Origin: Agrocybe praecox
Taxonomy: Eukaryota; Basidiomycota; Agaricomycetes; Agaricales; Agrocybaceae
DNA: 64,000 nt
Direction: 5' to 3'
Assembly: GCA_964017145.1 (NCBI GenBank)
Contig: OZ024845.1
Span: 186,001-250,000, forward strand
In this document: piece after piece, positions 43,031 to 53,508 of the stretch
Position numbering within the stretch: the stretch's first letter is position 1
Layout: each line of letters starts with the position of its first letter
Notes under the pieces: generated by a model
What the model was told of the DNA's origin: nothing
The model's database searches: none
What the model saw: only the letters and a program-made list of their open reading frames with translations
Made by a program: the position numbers and the translations under genes

Positions 43031-43630
43031 CTAGTTCATTATTTATTTGTTGTCTACCAATTGCTTCTATTCTCAGATTAGGTTATTGTGACTGGTAGTA
43101 TAGCCATCAAACTTGATATATAACAATCGAAATGTCTGTCACTGTAAGAACACATAAGAACACTTTGTATGATAATGGATTGATAATCCCTGTGGTCTCG
43201 ACGACTTCTCAGTGATGATATAAAATAACTGTAATAATACTACTGAAAGAATCATAAGTAAGAGCGAACATGCTCGTATTCTAGACTAACATGACTTAAA
43301 AGTTAACAGAGACGTCAACGGGGTGTGTAAAGCACACTGCCGGGATATAGTAATATACTGCGATCATAACATACATACTATCAGAAGAGACAGTGATATC
43401 GTCAGTATCACCCACCAGCTTCCGTAAAGACATTACAGTTGAATGTCAAGATCACGATCTCTCTTCTAATTCTGCGGATTCTGCTACCCTTAAAGAGCGG
43501 GGCAGACAGTATGGTATCATCGTTCAAACCCCTATCCTCCGAGTTGGTACAACATGAGGCGGCCATTCTCAACCACTCTCACATTCGTACATTCTTTGGT
43601 TTAGACCCCCTGAGACGATTCCGACCCGTC
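43031..43630. other. Intergenic, possible old LTR trace
   Basis: No gene. Near 43600-43640 GGTTTAGACCCCCTGAGACGATT and CCGTCTC resemble the core of LTR family S, but over only about 45 bp. Confidence 0.4.
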
Positions 43631-45409
43631 TCACTCTTTATTTTCGAACTTGAACGACTTTGGATCGTTTCTATTGTACCGCAGGAGCCGCGATTTCTTC
43701 TGGTCTATGACTTGTAGACGCTCCGTTCGTACCGCATCCACAATCTCCTCGAGATCAAGCTCTTTAATGAGCGGATTTCCATCGCTCAAATAGCAGGTGT
43801 ATGCTAAAGCCAGCACGTAGAGAAGGATAGTGAAAGAAGGTATCAGCGCCTGTATCCCCCATCTCCCGGTATCGAGTACATCTACGTGTACGAGGAGCGA
43901 CTGGTAAGCAAGACCTGATCTAGGTGCTGTCTGTACAATTCCATCCAGGATTGAAGCTGCCGTCTCCCTCCACAAATCAGCTGTTAAATTGCACGGCTTA
44001 TCGTGCACGTTATCGGAACTCATTGGTCCCAGAACACCTCCTCGGCAATTAACTCCCCAGAATGATTGCCCGATCCCGCCCCACCAGTTAAGAATGGTCT
44101 TCGATACCGAATCAACGACACACGTCTCCATGTCCATGGACGTGCATCCCGCCACATTCGCAACACCTGCTTCAATTTCTTGCCCGACCTTGGGAGCACC
44201 GGACTTGGATGGCCAGAAATTCATAGTCAATCGATGCTCGCACATCGTGGCATAATACGTCGAGTTGATTTTGGTCGCATTGGGAAGAACACCTGTGGTG
44301 TTGCTGAACCAGAGATATCGGTTCGTCCCAACGCCGTTTGAGTCCGTCTCGGTGACTGCAATGTGCATGTTCGGAAGAGCGATGTACTTCCTACCACCAA
44401 CCGTGATGGTAATATTTGTGACTGTTTCGTTTCCAGCGCTTACGATGTTGGTTTCGTTGACTGCAGTGCATTGGAGCGCTCCCTCGATAACTTCATATAA
44501 AGGATTGAGTGAATAATTTGTTCGCCCATCTGGAACAACGAGAGAGCCGTGAAGAGCTCCGCCATGGGTGATATCGTTTGATAATGCCCAGCCGATAACT
44601 TTGGAAATAGCATACAGGTGGCCGTCGCTATTCAGGCTGGCAGTGTTGACAGCCGGGAATTGTGCCGAAGCTGAGTATTCGAAACTTATGTTCCGTATGC
44701 CCGGCGAGCGCATGATGGATTGTCCAACGAAGAAGTTCGTGCTTGTATCAACACCAAGTGCAGCTAAGATGAAAAAACTGGTCATAAAATTTCCGGGACG
44801 TAGCAAGAGTCGCGTTGCGTCAATGAACCCCCCTTTGATCGCTCCAAGATGTATGTTCACATTGTCGAGGGTGTTTCCGTGTTTCATGAGGGCAAACAAA
44901 GCTTGATATGCGCTTAACTTCATCAAGCCGTATACTGAGATAACCATGCAAACTTTGGTCCAGTAGGTCATTGCCGTTTGGAGGTGTGTCAATATATTCG
45001 AACGGCTTGGATCAAATATCGCAGAGCATACTGCACTTTTGGGGCAAGAGTGAATGTGTGGAAGAAGGACGGCTTGTGAAAGGCCAATTCCCAATATCAT
45101 CAATGAGGTGCCAAATAAAACAGACGGTGCCGACTTTTTGAAGATCAACCAAAATATAGTTTGCCAACTGGCTCGAGGTTGAGGACGAAATGTATTTGTT
45201 GACGACAGGTGTTCCTGAAATGAGGCCCTAGAAGACGACCCTTCCTTTGTCTCCAAGTTTGATACCTTATCCATGACAATGCTGACTGAGTCATTTGGAT
45301 TGGTAAGGGGTGTTGAGCAATTATTCCATCCGAGGGAGCTGTCCTGGCGCTTGTGCTCGGCCTGGGTAGTAAACACATCACACGATCCGTCTGTATCTTC
45401 CGCTTTCAT
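43631..45409 (-). CDS. Multi-pass membrane protein with large glycosylated loop, paralog 1 (592 aa)
   Basis: A single-exon coding region; an intron in the 5' UTR is likely at 45428-45474 (GT-AG on the minus strand). About four membrane segments are visible: near residues 85-115 (FGTSLMILGIGLSQAVLL), 145-170, 205-230 (FMTSFFILAALGVDTSTNFF) and near the C-terminus (LIPSFTILLYVLALAYTCYL). Between the third and fourth lies a loop of about 280 residues rich in N-x-T/S sites (NETVTN, NTTG, NSTYY), with paired cysteines and NWWGGIGQSFWGVNCRGG. The cytoplasmic tail is charged. I recognise no named family; Agaricomycete genomes carry similar hypotheticals. Its paralog lies at 48101-50020 on the same strand, with HEM4 between on the other strand. 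Confidence 0.8.
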   Translation of the reverse strand: MKAEDTDGSCDVFTTQAEHKRQDSSLGWNNCSTPLTNPNDSVSIVMDKVSNLETKEGSSSRASFQEHLSSTNTFRPQPRASWQTIFWLIFKKSAPSVLFGTSLMILGIGLSQAVLLPHIHSCPKSAVCSAIFDPSRSNILTHLQTAMTYWTKVCMVISVYGLMKLSAYQALFALMKHGNTLDNVNIHLGAIKGGFIDATRLLLRPGNFMTSFFILAALGVDTSTNFFVGQSIMRSPGIRNISFEYSASAQFPAVNTASLNSDGHLYAISKVIGWALSNDITHGGALHGSLVVPDGRTNYSLNPLYEVIEGALQCTAVNETNIVSAGNETVTNITITVGGRKYIALPNMHIAVTETDSNGVGTNRYLWFSNTTGVLPNATKINSTYYATMCEHRLTMNFWPSKSGAPKVGQEIEAGVANVAGCTSMDMETCVVDSVSKTILNWWGGIGQSFWGVNCRGGVLGPMSSDNVHDKPCNLTADLWRETAASILDGIVQTAPRSGLAYQSLLVHVDVLDTGRWGIQALIPSFTILLYVLALAYTCYLSDGNPLIKELDLEEIVDAVRTERLQVIDQKKSRLLRYNRNDPKSFKFENKE

Positions 45410-45737
45410 GGCTACATGTATAGAGACCTAAGCATAGAGTCCTATTCTGTAAGGTACTTAAAAGGTAGACTTACCCAGGATGCAAAATCAATCCCTACAC
45501 GCAAAGAAGTGTCAGTCAAGTAAGTTGAAGGGTGTTCAGAGGTCCCCATACCTGGACACTTCCTATATTATAGCAATGTCCGTAGACGCTGATCACTGTA
45601 AAATTGGTCTGAACTGAGCTTGGCATAACTGTGTGGCAGTGAATCCTGGCCTGACTTAAAAAATAAATAACCACGAGTACACCTTTATATGACAGCGCGG
45701 CGCGACATGCATAGCAGAATGCATCGCATTTAGTCGG

Positions 45738-46110
45738 TGCTTTACACTTCCCCACGCTGATTCCTGATGGAGTCCAGTGGATTAGCATGCTTTGTTGCTG
45801 GATTCTGGTGGAGTCGACGGGACTCTACCAGAATCCTGTCAAACTTAGTGGGAAATTGCTGTTTGGGTCACTTATGTAAAAAAAACATGACATTCACCAA
45901 AAACATGTGATTTACACAACAAGAAGTATGAAAAAGCGAAATAAATTTAATTAATTCCTTTGAAGAATCCAGTATAACTCGCCCCACCCCCAATCCAGGT
46001 GGAGTCCGCTACTTGCGCTTGGCTGGGGCTACCAGCCATTTAAAATAGTGCAAAAAGCACCGGACTCCACTGGACTCCGTCAGGAATCAGTGGGGCGGCT
46101 TAAAGCACTC
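45738..46110. mobile_element. About 370-bp TIR element (MITE)
   Basis: Imperfect terminal inverted repeats of about 45 bp. The left end reads GTGCTTTACACTTCCCC then GCTGATTCCTGATGGAGTCC; the right end, complemented, reads GTGCTTTAAGCCGCCCC then ACTGATTCCTGACGGAGTCC. A second internal inverted pair (GGATTCTGGTGGAGTC, ACTCTACCAGAATCC) lies near 45798-45836. No ORF. Target duplication is unclear. Confidence 0.7.
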
Positions 46111-46460
46111 CATTTGGACCTCAATCGCGTCGTGGTATCATCTAAACCAGTTCCTAAGTTAACCACATCATTCAGCTGTATATCTGAATCTCCAAGTACT
46201 AATCCTCCGGAGATTTGCATCATAAAAAGACCAGCACCGTTCACGGACTGACACTACAGAAAACAAGCTCCTATTTAACACACACCATACACGTGAGAAG
46301 GTTTTTACATATCGATACTTCTGTTCGCATTTGCCAAAAATTGGTCCGGTCATTTTCTTCTTTGAACCTGATTCCAAGGTCAAACGTATAACATGCCCTA
46401 AATGATGGACAAATAAATATATGGGATGGGTACACTTTGTCGCTCGTATATAGGGACATT

Positions 46461-46600
46461 TGAGCAATCCAGGACGCAGCTGGATGGCGTAGCTGAGCTC
46501 GGAAGCGCGTCGAGCAGCCTCGCACGATGGCGGTAGTGGTCAAAGATGGAATGTATTCGGCTATGTACGCGTGTGATCTAATCTAATCTTGATGCGAGGG
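46461..46600 (-). mobile_element. Diverged, truncated LTR of the gag-only element family
   Basis: Shares GGCGTAGCTGAGCTCGGAAGC, CGTCGAGCAGCCTCG, ATGGCGGTAGTGGTCAAAG, CTATGTACGCGT and GATCTAATCTAATC with the complement of the 170-bp LTR. The last part is degraded. It lies about 150 bp upstream of the HEM4 start codon, so it may overlap its promoter. Confidence 0.75.
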
Positions 46601-46747
46601 TTTTTTTTGTGACTCCATCGCCGGTCCGACGATCGGCTAATGCTAACCGTTCCCGTCACCGGTGGCTGTATTGGGTCCTTGTTTCAGGTTCAGGTTCTTT
46701 CCCAATCTGAGGAGATCGGAACAGACCGTTCAGAAAACACTTACACG

Positions 46748-47712
46748 ATGAAGAACATTCTATTACTGAGGGAACCCGCTCTTGATACTCCAGATATATA
46801 CGAATCGGTCTTTTTGAAGAATGGCTACCATCCACTATCGATCCCAGTTCTTGAAACGGTTCACGACAATGTTGACAAGTTCTTGGGCATACTTCTGCAT
46901 GGACCTACGAAGGGGGATTCTCGGGGCTCACTATAACTAGCAAGAGGTCGTGCGACACGTTAAGAGAAGCTTTGTCTATGGCCAAGCAACGGGATATAGG
47001 AGGACTGGGTAGGTGAGGAATTGTTTGGTATCTTCGGGGCGTTCATGGTCTGATGATGTTTCTCAGGTAAATGGTGTGATATTCCTTTTTACGTGGTTGT
47101 GGAAGCTACAGCGACTGCGTTATCTAAAGTCTCTGATGAATTCAAAGATTTTGGACTTCAGGCAGCCGATATTCGAGGACAGTCATCGGGTAACGCTACC
47201 ACTCTCGCGCCGTTCATACTTGAAGATATGAAGGGCAAACCGAAGTCAGGACTTCTATATCTAACAGGAGACAAGAATCATGATACCATATCTCGAATCG
47301 TTGATGAAGGGGGGATTGAGCTAGAATCTTTGCAGGTTTACAAATCTCGTGGGTCACCCGCCTTTCGCGATAATCTTTCGCAAGCTCTCCAGTCCTTGCC
47401 TACCGGTAGGATTTTCAGTCAAGTATTATGTTCTTTTCTCTTACCATTCTCACAGGTGCTTTGGACTGGTGGATTGTGTACTTTTCATCGTCAGCAGCAG
47501 CCTTCGCAACGCCAATATTGCAAAATTATTTTTCTCTGACTGAACCATCTAGTCAGCAGCCGGTGCCTAAGATAGCTGCCATCGGACCTACAACCTACGC
47601 GTTTCTGACGGAAGAACTTCAGCTGCGTGTGGATGTACTCGCTCAGAAACCAACCCCAGATGAGGTGATTCATGCGATCAGGAGCAATGACCAGTTATCG
47701 TTGGTAGATTAA
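46748..47712 (+). CDS. HEM4: Uroporphyrinogen-III synthase (HEM4), with apparent frameshift
   Basis: Catalyses ring closure of hydroxymethylbilane to uroporphyrinogen III in heme synthesis, in the cytosol. Exons 46748-47008, 47067-47405 and 47456-47712, GT-AG introns of 58 and 50 nt. The product starts MKNILLLREPALDTPDIYES and continues LTITSKRSCDTLREAL, IPFYVVVEATA, SGLLYLTGDKNHDTI, VYKSRGSP, ALDWWIVYFSSSAAAF and KIAAIGPTTYAFLTEEL, the usual family order and about 285 residues. Total exon length is 857 nt, two over a multiple of three. The frame breaks at the G5 run 46912-46916 between LHGPTKG and FSGLTITSKR, with no splice site there. Heme synthesis is normally essential, so a sequencing/assembly homopolymer error is at least as likely as a true lesion. 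Confidence 0.85.
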
Positions 47713-48100
47713 AGAAGAAAGGAATCATTGGATGGCCTGTTTATATACACTGCTGAGGTCAATGCACGCGAACCCTTTCTTTTTGAAGACGTGAACCACG
47801 CAGGTACCATTTCTCACGTATTTTATTTCAAAATCCAGTCCTCTGCACGCCAATTCCAGAGAAATATTTCAAAACCACGCTTCTCTCCAAACGTTTGACG
47901 GTCAAGTTTCATCGTTTCTGGACATAACGATATTTACATCCACATCTTTCCTTTCGCAAAGACCTGCTTAACGAATTTCTAGTCGTCTCAATGCCACACT
48001 CGTATGAATGAATCCCTTGGACCACGTTTCGAAGTTATATGGATCACCTTTACGTTTACTTCCCTCCCCAAAGAAAAAGGTATAAATACAAATTTTCATT

Positions 48101-50020
48101 TTACAATCTCGTAATTAACCCCACAGTTTTATCGTATTTCAGAAGACGCTCCCCAAGACGACCTTCTTTTATGACGACGCGCACATGGTCTGTCTGTGCA
48201 GCATCTACTATTTCTTCGAGGTTTAGCTCTTTGATAAGCGTATTTCCTTGACTCAAGTAGCATGTATACGCCAGAGCCAGCGCATAGAGAAGGATAGTGA
48301 AAGCTGGAATTACCGCTTGTATCCACCATCTGCCTATATCGAGGTTTTCAACGCGTACGAGAAGGTCTTGATCCGCAAGACCTGATGTAGGGGCTGTCTG
48401 GACAATTCCATCCAAGACTGAAGCTCCCGTCTCCCTCCACAGATCAGCTGTTAAGGTGCACGGCTTACCGTCTACATTGTTGTCATTCATCGGTCCCAGG
48501 ACACCCCCGCGGCAGTTAAGTCCCCAGAATGATTGCCCGATCCCGCCCCACCAGTTAAGAATAGTTTTTGATACCGAATCTGCGATACATGTCTCCATGT
48601 CCATGGACGTGCATCCCGCCACATTCGCCACGCCTGCCTCGATTTCTTGCCCCACCTTGGGAGCGTTGGAACTCGATGGCCAAAAATTCATCGTCAATTG
48701 ATGCTGGCACATTGTAGCATAATACGTCGAGTTGATTTTGGTCGCATTGGGAAGAACACCTGTGGTGTTGCTGAACCAGAGATATCGGTTCGTCCCAACG
48801 CCGTTTGAGTCCGTCTCGGTGACTGCAATGTGCATGTTCGGAAGAGCGATGTACTTCCTACCACCAACTGTGATGGTAATATTTGTGACTGTTTCGTTTC
48901 CAGCAGTTGCAATATTGGCCATCTTGACTGGGGTACATTGGATTGTGCCGTTGATGAGTGCACCACCAGGGGTGGGGTTAATAGACGAATTCGTTCGTCC
49001 GTCTGGAAGGACGAGAGACCCATGAAGGGCCCCGTTATGGGTAGTATCGTTTGACATTGCCCAGCCAATAACTTTGGAAATAGCATACAGGTGGCCGTCG
49101 CTATTTAGGCTGGCGGTGTTGACAGCCGGAAACTGGAATATATCTGGATATTCGAAACTAAGTTTTCGTGTGCCCGGTGAGCGCGTGATGGATTGGCCAA
49201 CGAAAAAGTTGATGCTCATGTCAATTCCAATTGCAGCGAGGATGAGAAGACTAGTGATAAAATTTCCACGTCGTAGCAAGAGTCGGGTAGCGTCAATAAA
49301 CCCCCCTTTGATCGCTCCAAGATGGAGGTTGACATTATTGATTGTGTTTCCATGTTTCATGAGGGCGAACCACGCCTGGTATGCGCTTAATTTCATCAGG
49401 CCGTAGGCAGAGATAACCACCCCAACTTTGATCCAGTATGTCATTGCCGTTTGGAGGTTGGTCAATATGTTGGAACGGTTTGGATCGAACATGGCCGAGC
49501 ATACTGAATTAGGGGGGCAAGAATGAATGTGGGGAAGGAGGACACCCTGTGCAAGCCCTATGCCGAATATCATGAACGCAACGCCAGATAATACGAAAGC
49601 TGCTGTCTTTTTGAAGATCAACCACAATATCGTTCGCCAACTGGCTCGAGGGCTGCACACATTTGTCGACGCAAGGCATACTTGACATATACCTGGAGAA
49701 TGAGGACAGGACTTCTCGTCATGATCGGCAAGGGAGACCTCATCCATACGGATGGTGCGCTGAGATCCGTTCCCAAAAGAAGTCATCTGTGGGTGGGGAA
49801 GAGCTCGGTGGTCATGCTTTGGGGAAAGATGCTCAGAGGCGGCTGGGGAACATGCTCTCCTCTTGCCGTGGCGATTGACTGAGCGAGAGCCAGTGCTCTG
49901 CGCAGGGTAACTGGGGTGAGAGTCCCACCCAGGCGAATTCGCGATGCCTTGAGCCTCGTCTTCGTCCACGTCTTGTGTAGCCAGCTTATTATACACAGTG
50001 CCTTTGTTTTCGGATTCCAT
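48101..50020 (-). CDS. Multi-pass membrane protein with large glycosylated loop, paralog 2 (639 aa)
   Basis: Single-exon paralog of 43631-45409, longer at the N-terminus (cytoplasmic, Ser/His-rich, with HGKRRACSPAASEHL). Membrane segments correspond: FVLSGVAFMIFGIGLAQGVLL, WIKVGVVISAYGLMKL, FITSLLILAAIGIDMSINFF and VIPAFTILLYALALAYTCYL. The loop has the same NWWGGIGQSFWGLNCRGG core and many N-glycosylation sequons. A segment of about 180 bp (48719-48904) is nearly identical in DNA to 44252-44437, while both flanks are clearly more diverged, suggesting gene conversion. The C-terminal tail ends KTVGLITRL, different from paralog 1. Function unknown. Confidence 0.8.
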   Translation of the reverse strand: MESENKGTVYNKLATQDVDEDEAQGIANSPGWDSHPSYPAQSTGSRSVNRHGKRRACSPAASEHLSPKHDHRALPHPQMTSFGNGSQRTIRMDEVSLADHDEKSCPHSPGICQVCLASTNVCSPRASWRTILWLIFKKTAAFVLSGVAFMIFGIGLAQGVLLPHIHSCPPNSVCSAMFDPNRSNILTNLQTAMTYWIKVGVVISAYGLMKLSAYQAWFALMKHGNTINNVNLHLGAIKGGFIDATRLLLRRGNFITSLLILAAIGIDMSINFFVGQSITRSPGTRKLSFEYPDIFQFPAVNTASLNSDGHLYAISKVIGWAMSNDTTHNGALHGSLVLPDGRTNSSINPTPGGALINGTIQCTPVKMANIATAGNETVTNITITVGGRKYIALPNMHIAVTETDSNGVGTNRYLWFSNTTGVLPNATKINSTYYATMCQHQLTMNFWPSSSNAPKVGQEIEAGVANVAGCTSMDMETCIADSVSKTILNWWGGIGQSFWGLNCRGGVLGPMNDNNVDGKPCTLTADLWRETGASVLDGIVQTAPTSGLADQDLLVRVENLDIGRWWIQAVIPAFTILLYALALAYTCYLSQGNTLIKELNLEEIVDAAQTDHVRVVIKEGRLGERLLKYDKTVGLITRL

Positions 50021-50960
50021 GGGTTGTCTGTATGTAGTGCGTCAGCAATAAACTCTGTCTAAATAGGTGCACAACTAAATCCAAAACTTACTAGAGAAAA
50101 CGAGGAGTCGATGCACACGCAGTAAGGAATGTAATTGAATGGCATTGGGAGTTCGAAAAGTTCTGCTACTATATATACATATGTTTTCTATAAAGTTAGC
50201 ATCATGTATATATTGCGATCTGCAACTTGACTGGGCGATATTTATTCTTAACACCATTCAATCGGAGATGTAATTTCCCGGAGATTGGTGGCGTATTGAT
50301 AATTGAAAGCCTGAATGACTGCACAGGTCAGGCGCCCAGCGCTCAAGCTGCGATAGCTCCATAACATAATCTATGCAATATTCAAGCATCGTAACGTTAT
50401 CTCCGAGTACAGCTAGACTAGAGAGGTTATCAAGTTATCGATATCACTCATAGAAACTTTCGATTAGATATCTTGATGCCTTTGTTTGCATCTGCCAGGC
50501 GTAGGAGAGCAAAAGCGCACTTGGCTGTCTCTCGTTCTACTTATAGTATCGTGGCGCCGGCCTTCAAACTTCACGCTTCAAGGCGCATGATGGTTCCTTC
50601 ATTACCTCATAGGTCTAATTGAAACTTGATACATCCTCACCAGGTAAACTCTCTCGTCCGAATGTGCCCGTTTCGGCCATCCGACCTTTCGGTTTTCTCT
50701 ATCATATTCAAACATTAATGTCCGAGGCGCCGGTTCAAACGGTGAAGAGAGAACGAATAACGGTAAGTAGCGAAGACGGCGTAAAGTAACTAGATGAAAG
50801 ACCTGGATTAGATGCACGCGTATATAGAAAGGGCTTCTATGATAAGAGTGTAATGGCTATGAAGAGCAAGAAAGCATGACTGTATTCATTGGATGTTCGT
50901 GAGAGAGGCTAACCAACATAAAATCATTCAATTTTTTTCCTCGAGAACTAACAAGAATTA
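50021..50960. other. Intergenic, no feature recognised
   Basis: Lies between the start of the membrane paralog and the 3' end of the permease. ORFs are short and unsupported. Confidence 0.6.
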
Positions 50961-53508
50961 TTAGCAGTGGGCCGCATATGGCCGCAAGGGAAGGCTACGA
51001 ACCAAATTAACGACCGTCCCATCTTCCAAAACCTCCTTCCTCGGAACAAGTTCGTATCCAAACACCTTAGGAAGAACGATACGCCATACAGCCCAGTATA
51101 CCACACCAAACAGCATAATGGCGATTCCCACGAGGCAGTACCTAAAGAGCATATCAGGCGTACATATCCGTCAGATAACTCTGTTTGACTGTTAGATGAA
51201 GAAACGACGAACAGGTAATAAGGCAGAGGGGGTGTATCCCCGACCTTGTTAGCTGGCCTCAAGAATGGTGTTACGAGGACTGCAAATGCATAATCAAGAG
51301 GTCAGGATACTCTCGTTCGATGTCCGACAAAGCCGAAACGTACGAAAGACAGCAGCCGCGAGGAAAAATACCGCGAATGGGAGCCATACTGTGGGTATGA
51401 CATTAACATCACGTCAATGCTGAGTTGGACAGCAGAAACACTCACCTTTGAATGGGCGATGTAAATGAGGCTTTTTCCATCTGAGCCAAAATAATCCCTA
51501 TCAAAGGTCCCATGACTGGTCACTCGGGAAGAACGAGCACAAGACATACCAAGATGATAAACAAGTTGATGATTTGCTGAGGATAACCTTCAATATCGAG
51601 GATGAACGGGTAGGCAACAGTTGGGGGTGGGGCGATGATCACGATGATCTGGTTAATTATCAGAAACTGAAAGAATTTAAATTTAGCCCAGGAATAGCAC
51701 TTACCGAAGGAATCAAGTGTACAATAAGCCCTGGCAGAGGTGACTTCCCCGTGGGCCAGTTCGATGCCCAAAACTTGTTTCCAAATGGAAGCGGTACCCC
51801 TTCTTTGGCGAGTTCTAGCAGTGTATGAAGAACAGTGACATGAGCAGATGAACAAAAAATGATATCAAATGGAAGACCACGATAAATATAAATATTCACC
51901 TTGGTTCACTCGGGACGCAGCATAGGTCTAAATATAGGATAAGCACCCCTTTCACGTTTTAACAGGAACAAAAGGGCGACTTACAACAGTGATAACGTTT
52001 CCTAAAGCGCTATGAATAAAGCGCTTGGTTTTCTGTTAATATCGTATCAGAAGAGACGACGAACCTCAGTGCGACGATTGCAGACAATGCTTTCTGCGCT
52101 TTTGCCCCGAAAACCTTCCCAAAAAATAGAGAGGCGACTGTGACGCCTGATTTACGGATTTCCTCCTTCGAGGCGGCGCTAGAGATGATACCGCAGGGTT
52201 AGCAGATACTATCAAGGTAGAAATGACACTTACGCGAAGTAAGATACATTTGCCAGTAGATATAAAGTAGCACATATCCCCAGCCCAAGGGGTCCGGCAA
52301 TCTTGAGAGTTCTTACAGGGTTTTTTACCTCGTTTAATACATAATTAACGTTGGACCATCCAGCATACGCGTTCAAGACTTTGAATGTGGCAGTAGCATA
52401 CTAGAATAATGTGATGATGAGGCGAGAGGAATTTAAAAATATGGATACCTACGTCGTTACTGCTATGCGAACTTCCAGCGAATGCATTACGAAAGTTGAC
52501 ATGTGGGTCAGCAATGTGAGTTTTGCCTGAGAGTACAACCCATCCCGAGACGACGACAAAGAGGAGAATAATAATTTTGAAAAGGCTCAAAGCCTAAGCC
52601 ATTGTGAGATTCAAAACGTGTCCAGGACAGGCGCGACTTACGTTCATGAGAGCGACACCCAACCTCGGCGTAAGTCCATGTAGAATTGTGACGAAGAAGA
52701 TCACTTGATTGTTGTTGAGCAAACGATGCACATGAGGTGTCAAGAAGTATAAGAATACATACCCCCGAGGGCAATACCTCTCACCACCCATTTATCAGCC
52801 GCATGTCCCGCAGAGACAAGAATACTTGATAACTAGTAAGGACTTGGTCGAGATAAAGTAACTTTATTCAGACTCACTTATTTGCGAACACCTATATAAC
52901 AAGCTTGAGTGGAGAAATAAGGGCAGTGAGCTGGCACTTACAATGCAACCTGATGCTGTAAACCCCAGAAGAATCGCGTTCATAGCGAAGATGACCGTGG
53001 CCAAAAATCGAGGCTTTTTATAAACGGCTTCAAGATAAACCTTCTCTCCTCCCGAGCGGGGAAACATAGTTCCATATTCGAGCCAGACAAAGAGACCACA
53101 GAACGAAAGGACGAATCCCAGCACCCAGAGCATTAGAGAAGCTCCAACTGAACCCACAGAGGAAAGAATCGAGGACGGAGTCGAGAATATTCCTGTACCA
53201 ATGATACGTCCAACACTGGAAGCAGCCGATTACATCAGTAAGACTCGTTGGAAAGTCTTCGCACTCACATTAACATGGTACAGCTGAATACACCCAAGTG
53301 GCGCCCCATTCCTCCAGCAGCATCTTCACAAGGTTAGGGTGTACAGTAGACACCGGAGGAAAACTTGAAACATACCTTCTTCCAGCGTCAACTCTCCCGT
53401 CTTCTCTCCTTCAACAACAGAGTCGTTGGAAGCGCTAGCAGCGTCCGAGGCACCCTTGCTTTCGAATCCTCCAAGGGCAGCCTTGTCCGTTGACGTTGCT
53501 TCGGCCAT
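50961..53508 (-). CDS. Methionine permease-like amino acid transporter (APC/LAT family), 542 aa, 17 exons
   Basis: Minus-strand exons: 53508-53376, 53323-53269, 53215-52942, 52891-52878, 52824-52763, 52703-52642, 52593-52453, 52400-52234, 52178-52065, 52009-51985, 51927-51900, 51814-51705, 51648-51550, 51497-51446, 51388-51344, 51279-51213 and 51141-50961. They sum to 1629 nt with every phase consistent. Motifs are those of fungal high-affinity methionine permeases (MUP1-type): GRIIGTGIFSTPSSIL in helix 1, SGGEKVYLE, NAYAGWSNVNYVLNEVKNPVRTLK, ASRVNQELAKEGVPLPF, then W(K/R)xKKPHLHRPFKVWLPFAVFFL and a C-terminal LPKVFGYELVP. About twelve membrane helices are expected at the plasma membrane. Exon 4 has only 14 nt. 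The start is the MAEATSTDK methionine; substrate is inferred from similarity. Confidence 0.88.

Noticed and set aside
43989..45000. Several plus-strand ORFs opposite the membrane-protein paralogs
   Set aside because: Shadows of the long minus-strand coding regions; not supported by codon pattern or homology.
46461..46600. tRNA-derived SINE interpretation of the repeated GGCGTAGCTGAGCTCGG block
   Set aside because: The block is internal to the 170-bp LTRs of the 28456-30396 element, and no consistent box A/B spacing or tail was found.
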